This document shows, piece after piece, positions 8,771 to 17,850 of a DNA stretch of 64,000 nucleotides. Source of the DNA: Clostridiaceae bacterium. GTDB taxonomy: Bacteria > Bacillota > Clostridia > Lachnospirales > Lachnospiraceae. The first letter of the stretch is position 1. Each line of letters starts with the position of its first letter. The notes beneath the pieces were generated by a model, which saw only the letters and a program-made list of their open reading frames with translations, was not told where the DNA came from and made no database searches. The DNA lies in the NCBI GenBank assembly GCA_009911305.1, contig QXXC01000017.1, forward strand, positions 1-64,000, given 5' to 3'. The translations under genes and the position numbers were made by a program.

Positions 8771-10584
8771 ATGAAAACAGCCCGAACGATATTGGCCATT
8801 GTTTTTTCCGTACTGGGAGCAGGTATTTTATTAAAGCTGATGAAGCTGGGACAGAATAATGTGATTCTGGCAGGCGCCGCTGTGCTTGTGTATGCGTCGG
8901 CGTCCTGTATGCGCCGGCATATCCGCGCGCACGATGCAGAAACGGCCGGCCGGATGGGGCAAAAGACAGCGGTATGCATCCTGTTTGGCCTTATGTTTTC
9001 TCTCTCCCTGGCGGGAGGATTCTATATCCATCACAGCGGCAACCTGTATGGCGGCGCGATGGATGTCAATTATATGACAGGCTTTGGCCCGCAGGCCATG
9101 TTTCTCTGGCTTGCGTCAGCGGCTGTGCTTACGCCCCTTGTATTTGCGGCAGAGCGGTTCTGTTTTTTAAGGCGGCCGGAGCCGCTTACGGAACCGGAAA
9201 GACGGCTGGGGGGGGGGTAAAATGGACGCTCCTGCAGGGGCTGGTCATTTTTGCGTGCTGGCTTCCGTATCTGCTTTCCTATTACCCGGGCCTGATCTAC
9301 GGTGATTCCTTAAATTCGGTCGGCCAGGCGCTTGGGAAACAGGGATTTTCCAATCATCATCCGATTGCCTATACGATGTTTATCAAGCTGTGCCTGGCAG
9401 TGGGATACCGGCTCCGTTCCATGAATTTTGGCTGCGCGCTTTATACCGCGGCGCAGATGCTCTATATCAGCATGCTTCTGGCTTTTATCGTCTGCTGGCT
9501 GAGAAGGAGAGGCGTCAGCGCCCTGCTGTGCGGTTTTACAACGGCCTTTTACGCGCTGTGCCCGGTATTTCCCATCCATGCAGTCAGTATGTGGAAGGAC
9601 GGAATTTTTTCTGTCACGCTGGCGGCGTTCAGCCTGCTTCTGCATGAGGCGGTTTTCTGCGGAAATGAACGGCTGAATTCGCCCCGGTTCCTTGCAGCAT
9701 ACAGCGTATCTGGTCTGATCCTGTGCTTCAGCCGCAATAACGGGCTTTATGTTCTTTTCTTTGCAGCCGTGTGTACGGGGCTTTTCATGCTGCTGAATAA
9801 GCGGGACAGGAGGAAAAAGAAAGCATTTTTCCTGTGCAGCTTTGGGATCATGCTGATCACGTGTCTGATCACAGGGCCGCTGTATAAGCGTCTGGGGGTT
9901 GAGAGCTCCTTTGAGGAGAGCGTGGGGATTCCCCTGAACCAGATGGCGCGCGTAGCAGCGTATGAAGGGAACTGTAATGCTTCGGAGGAGGAATTCCTGA
10001 ACCGCCTGATGCCGCTTGAGAAATACGCAGAAGCCTACAGGCCGTGCTGCGTGGACAATGTGAAATGGCATTCTGATTTTGATACGGCATATGTAAGGGA
10101 GCATAAGGAAGAATTCCTGAAAAACTGGCTCACAATCGGGCTTAAAAATCCTGTGGAATATATCAAAGGCTGGTCGCTGATGACCTTTGGCTACTGGGCG
10201 GCCAATTGCTGGGAATTTAATTTTCAGGAGAATAACCTCGCGCCGGTGCATGACGCGGAGGCGTATGGGATCCGGCAGTGGGATGTGTTTTCCTTTTTGT
10301 CAGGACATTCGCTGCGCGGCCTCCTGCCTCTGAAGGGAGCGGCGGCCGCTCCGGCCCTGGTAATGTGGCTGATGCTGTTTGCCTGCGCGGCGCTGATCTG
10401 CGAGAGGCGCACCGCGGAGTGCGCCGTATTCCTGCCCTGCATCGGGGCGTGGCTGACTCTGCTGATTGCGTCTCCTTATGCGTACTGGCTGCGGTATCTG
10501 CTGTGTACCGCATATATGACGCCGATCGTGGTGTTTATACTAATCTATAAGGGCAGTGAACCGGAACCTGGGCCGCGCCGATAG
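8771..10584 (+). pseudogene. DUF6020-type membrane protein split by a G10 tract (probable phase-variable gene)
   Basis: Residues 1-149 (from ATG 8771) are read in one frame and stop at TAA 9218 immediately after ten G. The rest (VKWTLLQG, YYPGLIYGDSLNSVGQAL, NHHPIAYTMF, then about ten membrane helices) continues in the +1-base frame to 10584. With 11 G (or 8) the two parts join into one protein of about 604 aa, the usual size for DUF6020 proteins, whose YPG...DS and NHHP motifs are present. No start codon lies in the downstream frame just after the tract. I infer an OFF state of a slippage-controlled gene; a sequencing error in the homopolymer is the alternative. The biochemical function of DUF6020 is unknown to me. 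Confidence 0.75.
9208..9217 (+). repeat. G10 mononucleotide tract inside coding sequence
   Basis: Ten consecutive G separate the two frames of the DUF6020-type gene. The tract is directly followed by TAAAAT, as is the G10 tract at 24571-24580. Poly-G tracts of this length mutate by slipped-strand mispairing, and in other bacteria they are the classic switch of contingency genes. Confidence 0.85.
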
Positions 10585-10597
10585 CGGGAATGAGGTA

Positions 10598-11179
10598 TCA
10601 GACGCGCTCCAGCCCCTTGATCCCCTTCAGTATAAAATGCTCCGTGAGCGCCGCCATGTGCTCCGGGCCCTCGCGCATGCCGGAGTCGAGCCAGTATTGC
10701 ACCACGCCGATGCAGCCGGTGACGATAAAGGAGGAGTAGGCTTCGAGCGAGTCGGGGTCCCCCCAGTCGTTTAAGTCCGGCCAGTGCTGTACAAAACGCT
10801 CGCGCAGGATGGCCTGCAGGCGGTTTACAAAGCTCAGATCCCCGTTCTGGCCCATCAATAATGAAATGATATCGGAATTTTTCTGTACCATGGGGTACAG
10901 CTCTTTAAAGATAAGGGACGGCTGAACCATCAGATCCTGGACGCTGTGGTGGTCGAGAACCTCCTCCAGCTCCGCCATGAGCTCATTTTCAATCTGTTCC
11001 ATCAAATCGTAGACGTCTTTATAGTGCAGGTAAAAGGTACCGCGGTTGATATCCGCCATCTCGGCGATCTCGCGGACCGTAATTTCCTGTATCTTTTTTT
11101 CTTTTAAAAGCGTGGTCAGGCACTGGCGCAGGATGCGCCTCGTCTTGCGGACACGCCGATCCATGGTTTCTTCTCTCAT
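10598..11179 (-). CDS. TetR/AcrR-family transcriptional regulator
   Basis: Protein of 193 aa. The N-terminal helix-turn-helix reads TVREIAEMADINRGTFYLHY at about residues 35-54, a standard TetR DNA-recognition segment. The C-terminal half resembles the TetR_C_8-like ligand domain seen in Firmicutes. The ATG at 11179 has AGGAG nine bases upstream. It is divergent from the wall-binding/MMPL operon, so it most likely represses that operon and itself from the shared 240-bp region. The ligand is unknown. Confidence 0.85.
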   Translation of the reverse strand: MREETMDRRVRKTRRILRQCLTTLLKEKKIQEITVREIAEMADINRGTFYLHYKDVYDLMEQIENELMAELEEVLDHHSVQDLMVQPSLIFKELYPMVQKNSDIISLLMGQNGDLSFVNRLQAILRERFVQHWPDLNDWGDPDSLEAYSSFIVTGCIGVVQYWLDSGMREGPEHMAALTEHFILKGIKGLERV

Positions 11180-11312
11180 AATCGTATTCTCCTTTTTCGG
11201 GCGGCAGCAGCCTGCGGCGGCTTTGCTGTCCTGACTGGTATGAAACCGTTTATTTTAATAGACAAAAACTGGAAAAGTGTTGATTAATAGAATAATTGAA
11301 GAAAAATGATTA

Positions 11313-11341
11313 TTGTATTAATCGGCATAACTTAGTATAAT
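11313..11341 (+). promoter_or_regulatory. Vegetative promoter of the wall-binding/MMPL operon
   Basis: TTGTAT (11313-11318) and TATAAT (11336-11341) are separated by 17 bases. The region around them is A+T-rich and has short palindromic pieces (GACAAATGTC downstream, TTGATTAATAGAATAATTGA upstream), which are candidates for the TetR operator. No single operator can be assigned by eye. Confidence 0.7.
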
Positions 11342-11423
11342 GCATTATAGATCATAAATAGACAAATGTCAATTAAAGAGACTGATGTTTAGTATAAAAC
11401 GATACAGGAGGAATACAAAGCGA

Positions 11424-12380
11424 ATGAACATGGATCATACACGCATATGGAAGTTCTGTAAGACTGGTGTGTGCGCCGGGATGGGATTGGTTTTGACAGC
11501 CGGAGTGGCTTTCTCGCACCCCATAGCCGCGCTGGCGGGCCCGGCAGGCGGGAATGAATCGGCGTCGGCAGGAGACAGCGCCGGGAATGGGGCGGTATCC
11601 GGAGAAGCAAAAGAAGGCGGCCTGCCGGAGGAAGCGGCAAAAAGCGTGTGGCAGGAAGCAGACGGCGCGTGGTATCTGACAGGGCCGGACGGCATTCCCC
11701 TGACGGGCTGGCAGAGAAAGGACGGGGCCTGGTATTATCTGGAGGAGAATGGGGTCATGGCCACAGGATGGCGCCTGATTGACGGATCGTATTATTATAT
11801 GAAGGAAAACGGGGCCATGCAGAATGTGACACTCTATGAGGACGAGACAGTGTATACATTCCGGGAGAACGGAAGCCTTGCGGCGGCGAGGAAAAAGCGC
11901 AATACCGGAGGCGGGGGGTACCGGCTGGGATTTTTGGATGAAGAGGCGCAGGCCCTGGCGGACAGCTTAAATGAGCTGAAGGCGGAGGACTTTGACGGGG
12001 ACGAAGAAGAAGACTATTACGAGGATGATAAGAAGGATTACGATAAGGACGCGAGCTTTGTCCTGAACGGCTCCCTGCAGCAGATCGCAGAGCACCGTCT
12101 GGCGGCGGCCCGCGCAAAGGGATACGGAAGCGGGCGGATTCCCGATGAAGGGACGCTTTCGGATTATTTAAAATCCATCCGCGGCCAGAACGGGCGGCGG
12201 GCGCTGGAGGTTTATCTAATCAACTGTGACGGCGCGACGGCGGCGGAGGAAAAGCTTTTAAGGAAGCACGGCAGCGGGGAGAAGAAACGCTCTGATCGGG
12301 CGGTGTATTATAAGGAAATGGGAGTCGCCCATGAAAAGGTGAACGGAAAAGATTATTTTATGGTGATTTTCATGCGGTGA
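11424..12380 (+). CDS. Secreted choline-binding-repeat protein with a CAP-like C terminus
   Basis: About 318 aa. A signal peptide (hydrophobic GMGLVLTAGVAF, cleavage after PIAALA) is followed by wall-binding repeats with the W/Y/G pattern: GAWYLTGPDGIPLTGW, GAWYYLEENGVMATGW and SYYYMKENGAM. An acidic Asp/Glu linker and a domain resembling a degenerate CAP/SCP fold follow (IAEHRLAAARAKG, PDEGTLSDYL, YYKEMGVAHEK). It should be exported and attached to the cell wall. The ATG at 11424 is chosen because AGGAGG lies 12 bases before it. It is the first gene of the operon with the MMPL transporter. The CAP assignment is tentative. Confidence 0.65.
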   Translation: MNMDHTRIWKFCKTGVCAGMGLVLTAGVAFSHPIAALAGPAGGNESASAGDSAGNGAVSGEAKEGGLPEEAAKSVWQEADGAWYLTGPDGIPLTGWQRKDGAWYYLEENGVMATGWRLIDGSYYYMKENGAMQNVTLYEDETVYTFRENGSLAAARKKRNTGGGGYRLGFLDEEAQALADSLNELKAEDFDGDEEEDYYEDDKKDYDKDASFVLNGSLQQIAEHRLAAARAKGYGSGRIPDEGTLSDYLKSIRGQNGRRALEVYLINCDGATAAEEKLLRKHGSGEKKRSDRAVYYKEMGVAHEKVNGKDYFMVIFMR

Positions 12381-12445
12381 CAGGAGCCTGCTGCGAAGAA
12401 ACAGCGGGGCGGTTACGAATAAGCAATAACAGGAGAGCAGAAGCG

Positions 12446-14764
12446 ATGAGACCGAAATTCCTGAAAAAAAAGGAGAAGAAGAGGGGGGAGGGGCGTGAAA
12501 AACCCGTATCCCTCCCGGTATTTATTATTGAGAAGAGCAGGGCCATTGAAATTGTGTTCCTGGTCATGGTATTTATCTCCGCTGTGATGACGCCGTTTGT
12601 GGGCATCAATTATGATCTGACGAAGTATCTGCCGGATTCGGCGCAGTCCAAGGCGGGCTTAAACCGGATGGAGGAGACGTTCGGCTACCCGGGCACGGCG
12701 CGCATTATGATTGACGATGTGAGTCTGTATGAGGCCAAGGCGTACAAGGACCGTCTGGAAGCCGTAGACGGCGTGGATCAGGTGATGTGGCTGGACAGCG
12801 GCGTGAATGTATTCAGCGCGGATTCCTTTATCCATTTTGACAGCATTGATCAGTATTATAAGGATCAGTCGGCTGTGATGGAGGTGGTGTTTGAAAAGGG
12901 GGATACGCACAAAAAGACGTCGCGGGCGATTGACGAGATGCGGGCTATTACAGGGGATAAGGGCCATTTTGTGGGAATGGCGGTGCAGAATAAGTCCCTG
13001 GCGGAAAATGTGAGCCGGGAGATGAAGATGATCCTCACCATCGGCGTGCTGATGATTTTCCTGATCCTGTGCCTTACGACCAGCTCCTGGTTCGAGCCGG
13101 TGCTGTACCTGATTGTGATGGGCGTGGCAATCCTGATTAACAAGGGGACGAATATTTTCCTGGGCGAGATTTCCTTCCTCACGGACAGCGTGTCCGCCGT
13201 GCTGCAGCTCGCAGTGTCCATGGACTACTCCATTTTCCTGATCCATGCTTTTACGCGCGAGAAGAATAAGGGCTTTGAGCAGACGCAGGCCCTGACGAAT
13301 GCGATCAACGAGGCGCTCAATTCGATTTTTGCCAGCAGCCTGACGACCATCGTCGGATTTCTGGTCCTGACGTTTATGAAGTTTAATATCGGCTTTGATA
13401 TGGGCATCGTGCTGGCAAAGGGGATTGTCTTAAGCCTTCTGACCGTGATTTTCTTTATGCCGGCCATGATCCTGCGGCTGACGCCCCTGATTGAAAAAAC
13501 GGCGCACCGCTCGTTTATGCCGGAGTTTCATAAGTTAAGCCGCGGGATTTACCGCATCCGCTACGGGATCCTCACGCTGGTGGCGATCCTTGCCATACCG
13601 GCCTACACGGCGCAGGCGATGAATACATTCCTGTTTGGAAACGACGCGGTGGGCGCGGGCGAGGGCACAGAGGTTTATAATGACGAACAACTGATTCTCG
13701 AAAAATTCGGACGCAGCAATATGATGATGGCCATTGTCCCCAACGATTCTCCCATTGACGAGAAGCTGTTTACGGATGAGGTGGAGGCGCTTTCCTACAC
13801 GAAATCCGTGACCTCCATGGCGGGCTCGATCCCGGAGGGCGTGCCGGAGGATTTCCTGCCGTCCAGCATAACGGAGCAGTTACATAAGGGCGATTATTCG
13901 CGGATCCTGATCTATGTGCGCAGCAAGGGCGAGAGCCCTCTGGCCTACCGCTGTTCGGATGAGATCCAGGCGATCCTGAAGAAATATTATCCTGCGGATT
14001 CGTACCTGGTGGGGGCCACGCCTTCCACGCAGGATATAGAGGCTACGATCACAAAGGATTACAGCAGGGTCAACACCCTGTCCCTGATCGGCGTGTTTGT
14101 GGTGGTGATGTTCAGCTTTAAATCCCTGATCATCCCCATGATCATCATGATTCCCATTGAGGTGGCGATTTTTGTGAATATGGCGGTGCCGTATATCAAG
14201 GGAGAGCTGATGATTTTCATGGGCTACATCATTGTGAGCTGTATCCAGCTCGGCGCTACGGTGGATTACGCGATTTTAACGACCAATAACTACCTGGAGT
14301 GCAGGAAGGAGGCCGAGAAGGGGGAGGCGGCGATCCTGGCTTTAAAGCGCAGCATCCCGGCGATCCTGACCTCCGGCTCGATCCTGACGATCGTGGGGTA
14401 TATCCTCTACTACATTTCCTCCATCGCGGCGATCGGCGATATGGGGCACCTGATCGGGCGGGGAGCCTGGATGAGCATGCTGTTAGTGTGTTCCCTGATG
14501 CCTGCATTTCTGGTCCTGTTTGACCGGATTTTGATGGAAAATGAATTCGAGCGCATTCACAGCTTTTTTAAGGAGCGCAGACGCCGCCGGCTGGAACGGC
14601 TGAAACGGGCGGCCAGGCGGATCCGGGAGGCCGGGACGCATGCGCATATAGGCAGCGCGGAAGCAGCCGCCAGCCGGGTGGGCGTCGCGCAGGGAGCGGC
14701 CCCGGGGGCCAAAACAGATAAAACAGATCAAACGGAAGCGGACAGGGAGGCATTCAGGCAATGA
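12446..14764 (+). CDS. MMPL/RND-family membrane transporter
   Basis: About 772 aa with the two-fold RND layout: one N-terminal helix, a large extracytoplasmic loop, a five-helix block, then the pattern repeated. Each block carries the MMPL signature with a membrane Asp-Tyr (VSMDYSIFLIHAF and GATVDYAILTT). The C terminus is a basic, Ala-rich cytoplasmic tail. MMPL proteins use the proton gradient to move lipids or other hydrophobic molecules to the outside. The ATG at 12446 has AGGAG upstream. The stop overlaps the next start as ATGA, so this gene and the coiled-coil protein are translationally coupled. The substrate is unknown. Confidence 0.9.
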   Translation: MRPKFLKKKEKKRGEGREKPVSLPVFIIEKSRAIEIVFLVMVFISAVMTPFVGINYDLTKYLPDSAQSKAGLNRMEETFGYPGTARIMIDDVSLYEAKAYKDRLEAVDGVDQVMWLDSGVNVFSADSFIHFDSIDQYYKDQSAVMEVVFEKGDTHKKTSRAIDEMRAITGDKGHFVGMAVQNKSLAENVSREMKMILTIGVLMIFLILCLTTSSWFEPVLYLIVMGVAILINKGTNIFLGEISFLTDSVSAVLQLAVSMDYSIFLIHAFTREKNKGFEQTQALTNAINEALNSIFASSLTTIVGFLVLTFMKFNIGFDMGIVLAKGIVLSLLTVIFFMPAMILRLTPLIEKTAHRSFMPEFHKLSRGIYRIRYGILTLVAILAIPAYTAQAMNTFLFGNDAVGAGEGTEVYNDEQLILEKFGRSNMMMAIVPNDSPIDEKLFTDEVEALSYTKSVTSMAGSIPEGVPEDFLPSSITEQLHKGDYSRILIYVRSKGESPLAYRCSDEIQAILKKYYPADSYLVGATPSTQDIEATITKDYSRVNTLSLIGVFVVVMFSFKSLIIPMIIMIPIEVAIFVNMAVPYIKGELMIFMGYIIVSCIQLGATVDYAILTTNNYLECRKEAEKGEAAILALKRSIPAILTSGSILTIVGYILYYISSIAAIGDMGHLIGRGAWMSMLLVCSLMPAFLVLFDRILMENEFERIHSFFKERRRRRLERLKRAARRIREAGTHAHIGSAEAAASRVGVAQGAAPGAKTDKTDQTEADREAFRQ

Positions 14765-17235
14765 GACAAAAAAACAGGGTATGGTTCACAAAGAGGGCGG
14801 CGGGCTTCATGGCGGGCGTTACGCTGTCCGTGAGTATGGCGGCTCCGGCGCGGGCGGCGGCCCCGGCGGTGGAAGTGGATGAAACCATGTATGTGAATCT
14901 CGATTACTACGGGACGCCGACGCTGGTCAATGTAGTCAAGGGCTGTACGCCCAACGGCGCGGCCTCCTACACGGATTACGGCGTTTATGACAAGCTGGTC
15001 AACATGACGGATAAGACCGAGCCGCAGGTGGGAGAGGGCAGCGTGACCTGGCAGCTTCCGGAAGGGAATCAGCGCTTTTATTACCAGGGAACCATGCCGG
15101 AGGGCAGTGTGGAGCTGCCCTGGAGCTTTGACGTTTCCTATAAGCTGAACGGCGTCCGCACCGACGCCGGGCGGCTTGCCGGCGCGTCCGGCCTTGTGGA
15201 GCTGAATGTGAAGGCAGTCCCGAACCCGAAAGCCAGGGCCTATTACCGCAACAACATGATCCTGTCCGTGGTGGTTCCGGTGGACATGGAAAAGGCCTAC
15301 AGCGTAGAGGCCCCCGGTTCCCAGCTCCAGTCGCTCGGCAACAACACAGCCGTGATGTTTGCGGCCCTGCCCGGCGAGGAGGGCGATTATACGGTCCGGA
15401 TCGGAACGGACTCGTTTGAGAGCGTGGGCGTGATTATGATGATGGTTCCGGGAACCATGGATGCGCTCAACCACATCAAAGATATTAAGGAGGCAAAGGA
15501 CACCTGGCGCGAAGAGGGAGATCGGATGTATGACAGCATGAACCAGCTTCTCCGCTCCATGGAGGCCATGAAAGGAGACGTGGCGGGCGCGTCAAAGGGC
15601 ATTGCAGAGCTTGAGCAGGCCAGGGCCGGCATCAGCGCAAACCGGAAGCAGATCGAGGCCCTTTCCACACAGGCCGTTTCGGATCTCGCGTCCATAACGG
15701 AGCAGACCGCGCGCCTGATCCCCTATCTGGACACGGCTCAGAGCGCTGTGACAGATATCAACGCCAATTTCGACGCCATTTACAATACCATGGAGGACAC
15801 CCAGGATGAGCTGGACCGCCTCTATGACCGCCTGGGCGGGCTTAAGAATTCTCTGAATTCCCTGGCCGGACAGATCGAGGGCGGGATCAGCCTGGACGGC
15901 TGGAAACAGCAGATGGAGGAGATTGAAAAGGAGACAGAGGATGTGAAGGATCTCGTGGACAGCCTGGGCGGCCACATCGGAAACGGGGCCGGGCTGTCTG
16001 AGACGACGAAGGCAGAGCTCCATGATCTGAAAGTAAGCCTCAGTGAGGCGGACGCCTTCCGCTATGACCGCCGGCGCGTGCAGAAGGGAATAAAAGCAGA
16101 GGAAGCGCAGGATGGCGCGCGCCAGGAAGAGCTCCAGGAGGAGGTCCGGGAAGATGCGCAGAACGGCCCGGGAACGGCGCAGGATGCAGAAGGCGCAGAG
16201 GAAGAGGCAGATATCACGGCATTCGGAAAGACGGTAACAGCGCTTCCCATGCCCGGACAGGAGACGCTGTTATCGCCCGATGCGGCCGGGCCGGTAGAGG
16301 CAGAGAACGGTGCGCCGGACGCGGCGCCTGCCGCAGATCCGGCTGTCTCAGAGGATTTCAGAGGCCCTTCCGGGCTTCCGGGCAGCGGCGGCTACAATGA
16401 GGAGGACTTTGAAACCTGGAGCGAAGAGCTGGATCCATATGCGGATGAGATGGAGGAGACGCTTTCCGCCCTTCTGGGAACCGGATATTCGGCGCAGGCG
16501 GAGGAACAGCTCTCACAGCTTGACACGATTCTGGGAAACGCAGGTTCGTTTCAGCAGTCCGCGGCGGCGGTGATTGGGAAAATCAACGCGGTCTGCGCAG
16601 GGGCCGGGAATGCGAGCGAGAAAGCCGCCTCCACGGTTTCGGCCCTGCGCGGCGTGACAGATGAGCTCATTAACCTGCTGGATGACGGGAGAGTCCTGAT
16701 CGACACGGCAGACGGCTACACACCGTCCCTCTTAGACGGCCTGGGCGATACGCAGGAGCTCTTACGACGCCTGACCAGAGCCACCGGATCCGCCCATGGG
16801 CTGCTGAGCATGGTCAACACAACCGTGATCGGAGCCGGGGACTCCCTGGACGCCGGCACAAGAGACAGCCTTAAGAGTATGCAGGGAGTGCTGGATAAAA
16901 GCATCAGCGTGCTCGACGATATCAGCCAGGTGCGCGAGGCGGGCGAGAGCATGAAGCAGACGCTGGATGAGGAGCTGGATAAATTCGAGGAGGAAAACTT
17001 ATTCCTGAACCTGGATCCGGAAGCGGATATGGTGTCCTTTACCTCATCGGAAAACCGTTCCCCCAGAAGCCTCCAGATTATCCTGCGGACGGATGAGATA
17101 AGCGACGGGGACAACACGACGGACATCTCAGATGCGGAGGATCTGGACAGCGGGGATCTGGGGCCGTTTGAACGGATGTGGAGAGTGCTGGTGCGGATCG
17201 TGGAGGCTGTGATCGCGATATTCAGGGAACGGTAG
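14761..17235 (+). CDS. Large secreted coiled-coil protein coupled to the MMPL transporter
   Basis: 824 aa. A signal peptide ends near APARAAA (residue 35). An N-terminal beta-rich domain (YVNLDYYGTPTLVNVVKG, GNQRFYYQGTMPEG) is followed by long coiled-coil stretches at about 240-430 and 570-760, interrupted by an acidic Ala/Glu/Pro-rich linker at about 440-540. The C terminus is a short amphipathic or hydrophobic segment (RMWRVLVRIVEAVIAIF). I do not recognise a named family. The gene overlap with the transporter suggests an extracellular partner, perhaps a periplasmic-like adaptor working across the thick wall. That role is inference. Confidence 0.6.
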   Translation: MRQKNRVWFTKRAAGFMAGVTLSVSMAAPARAAAPAVEVDETMYVNLDYYGTPTLVNVVKGCTPNGAASYTDYGVYDKLVNMTDKTEPQVGEGSVTWQLPEGNQRFYYQGTMPEGSVELPWSFDVSYKLNGVRTDAGRLAGASGLVELNVKAVPNPKARAYYRNNMILSVVVPVDMEKAYSVEAPGSQLQSLGNNTAVMFAALPGEEGDYTVRIGTDSFESVGVIMMMVPGTMDALNHIKDIKEAKDTWREEGDRMYDSMNQLLRSMEAMKGDVAGASKGIAELEQARAGISANRKQIEALSTQAVSDLASITEQTARLIPYLDTAQSAVTDINANFDAIYNTMEDTQDELDRLYDRLGGLKNSLNSLAGQIEGGISLDGWKQQMEEIEKETEDVKDLVDSLGGHIGNGAGLSETTKAELHDLKVSLSEADAFRYDRRRVQKGIKAEEAQDGARQEELQEEVREDAQNGPGTAQDAEGAEEEADITAFGKTVTALPMPGQETLLSPDAAGPVEAENGAPDAAPAADPAVSEDFRGPSGLPGSGGYNEEDFETWSEELDPYADEMEETLSALLGTGYSAQAEEQLSQLDTILGNAGSFQQSAAAVIGKINAVCAGAGNASEKAASTVSALRGVTDELINLLDDGRVLIDTADGYTPSLLDGLGDTQELLRRLTRATGSAHGLLSMVNTTVIGAGDSLDAGTRDSLKSMQGVLDKSISVLDDISQVREAGESMKQTLDEELDKFEEENLFLNLDPEADMVSFTSSENRSPRSLQIILRTDEISDGDNTTDISDAEDLDSGDLGPFERMWRVLVRIVEAVIAIFRER

Positions 17236-17341
17236 GCATTTTTATGAGTAAAGCCATGTGAAATGAAGGAATACCATTGTCAGGGCCTGCTGATTGACAG
17301 GGGGCAGCTTTATGATTCATTATGCGTGACTACCATTTAAA

Positions 17342-17560
17342 ATGACTCAGACATTGGAAAGTGAGGTGTCACTTATGTGTAATTTGAGCAAAGGCGCAGA
17401 GGAGAAAGGAATTCAGAAAGGAATTGATAAAGGAATAACAGCTATGATTTTAACCCTGAAGGAGCTGCAAATATCGAGTGACGTTATTCTGAAACAAATC
17501 TGTGAAAAGTTTGGCTTGACAGAAGAAACGGCAGAAACGTACTTGAAAGAAATAACCTGA
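17342..17560 (+). pseudogene. Orphan C-terminal tail of an Rpn/PD-(D/E)XK transposase-like protein
   Basis: 72-codon frame ending in a segment that resembles the tail of Rpn-family nucleases of Lachnospiraceae: MCNLSKGAEEKGIQKGIDKG, then KELQISSDVILKQICEKFG. The nuclease domain normally found upstream is missing, and nothing like it is visible in 17236-17341. It is most likely the remnant of a longer gene. Confidence 0.55.
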
Positions 17561-17563
17561 ACA

Positions 17564-17597
17564 TTCCAGGCAGAGCATTTACGTGCTCTGCCTGGAA
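17564..17597. terminator. Perfect 14-bp hairpin after the Rpn remnant
   Basis: TTCCAGGCAGAGCA at 17564-17577 pairs perfectly with TGCTCTGCCTGGAA at 17584-17597 around a six-base loop. No U-run follows, so it may be a weak terminator or an mRNA-stabilising stem. Confidence 0.6.
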
Positions 17598-17667
17598 TAA
17601 TATTACGGGATTTCATACACAGTCATCCCCGATAATGAAAAAAATACGCCGATATGCCGCCTCCCCA

Positions 17668-17697
17668 TTGTCATCCCTCATCCTCCCGTGGTATAAT
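17668..17697 (+). promoter_or_regulatory. Promoter of the pantothenate/CoA operon
   Basis: TTGTCA (17668-17673) and TATAAT (17692-17697) are separated by 18 bases. Immediately downstream an imperfect inverted repeat (ATAGT.TTCC / GGAAACTAT, 17705-17727) could be an operator or a 5' stem. The leader to panG is about 145 nt. Confidence 0.65.
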
Positions 17698-17850
17698 ATC
17701 CCCCGGATAGTATTCCTCAGGAAACTATACCAGGACAAACGAAGAGCTTGTTTGCAGATCCATTCGGATTCCGGCAGGAATCTCCGGTGAAACTTATATC
17801 GCTTAAGAGTAGGATTTCATGAGGGCGTCACCTGGAAAGAGGGTGATAGG

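Noticed and set aside
9193..9223. Internal promoter formed by TAAAAT after the G10 tract at 9208
   Set aside because: No -35-like sequence lies 16-19 bases upstream, unlike the site at 24556.
9310..10251. 313-codon open frame on the minus strand
   Set aside because: It is the antisense shadow of the DUF6020-type gene; its protein is rich in His, Arg and Gln with no domain, and no ribosome site precedes it.
8974..10584. Separate gene starting at 8974 for the DUF6020 C-terminal part
   Set aside because: The first 80 codons of that frame overlap the real N-terminal part in another frame and encode no helix pattern; the start has no ribosome site.
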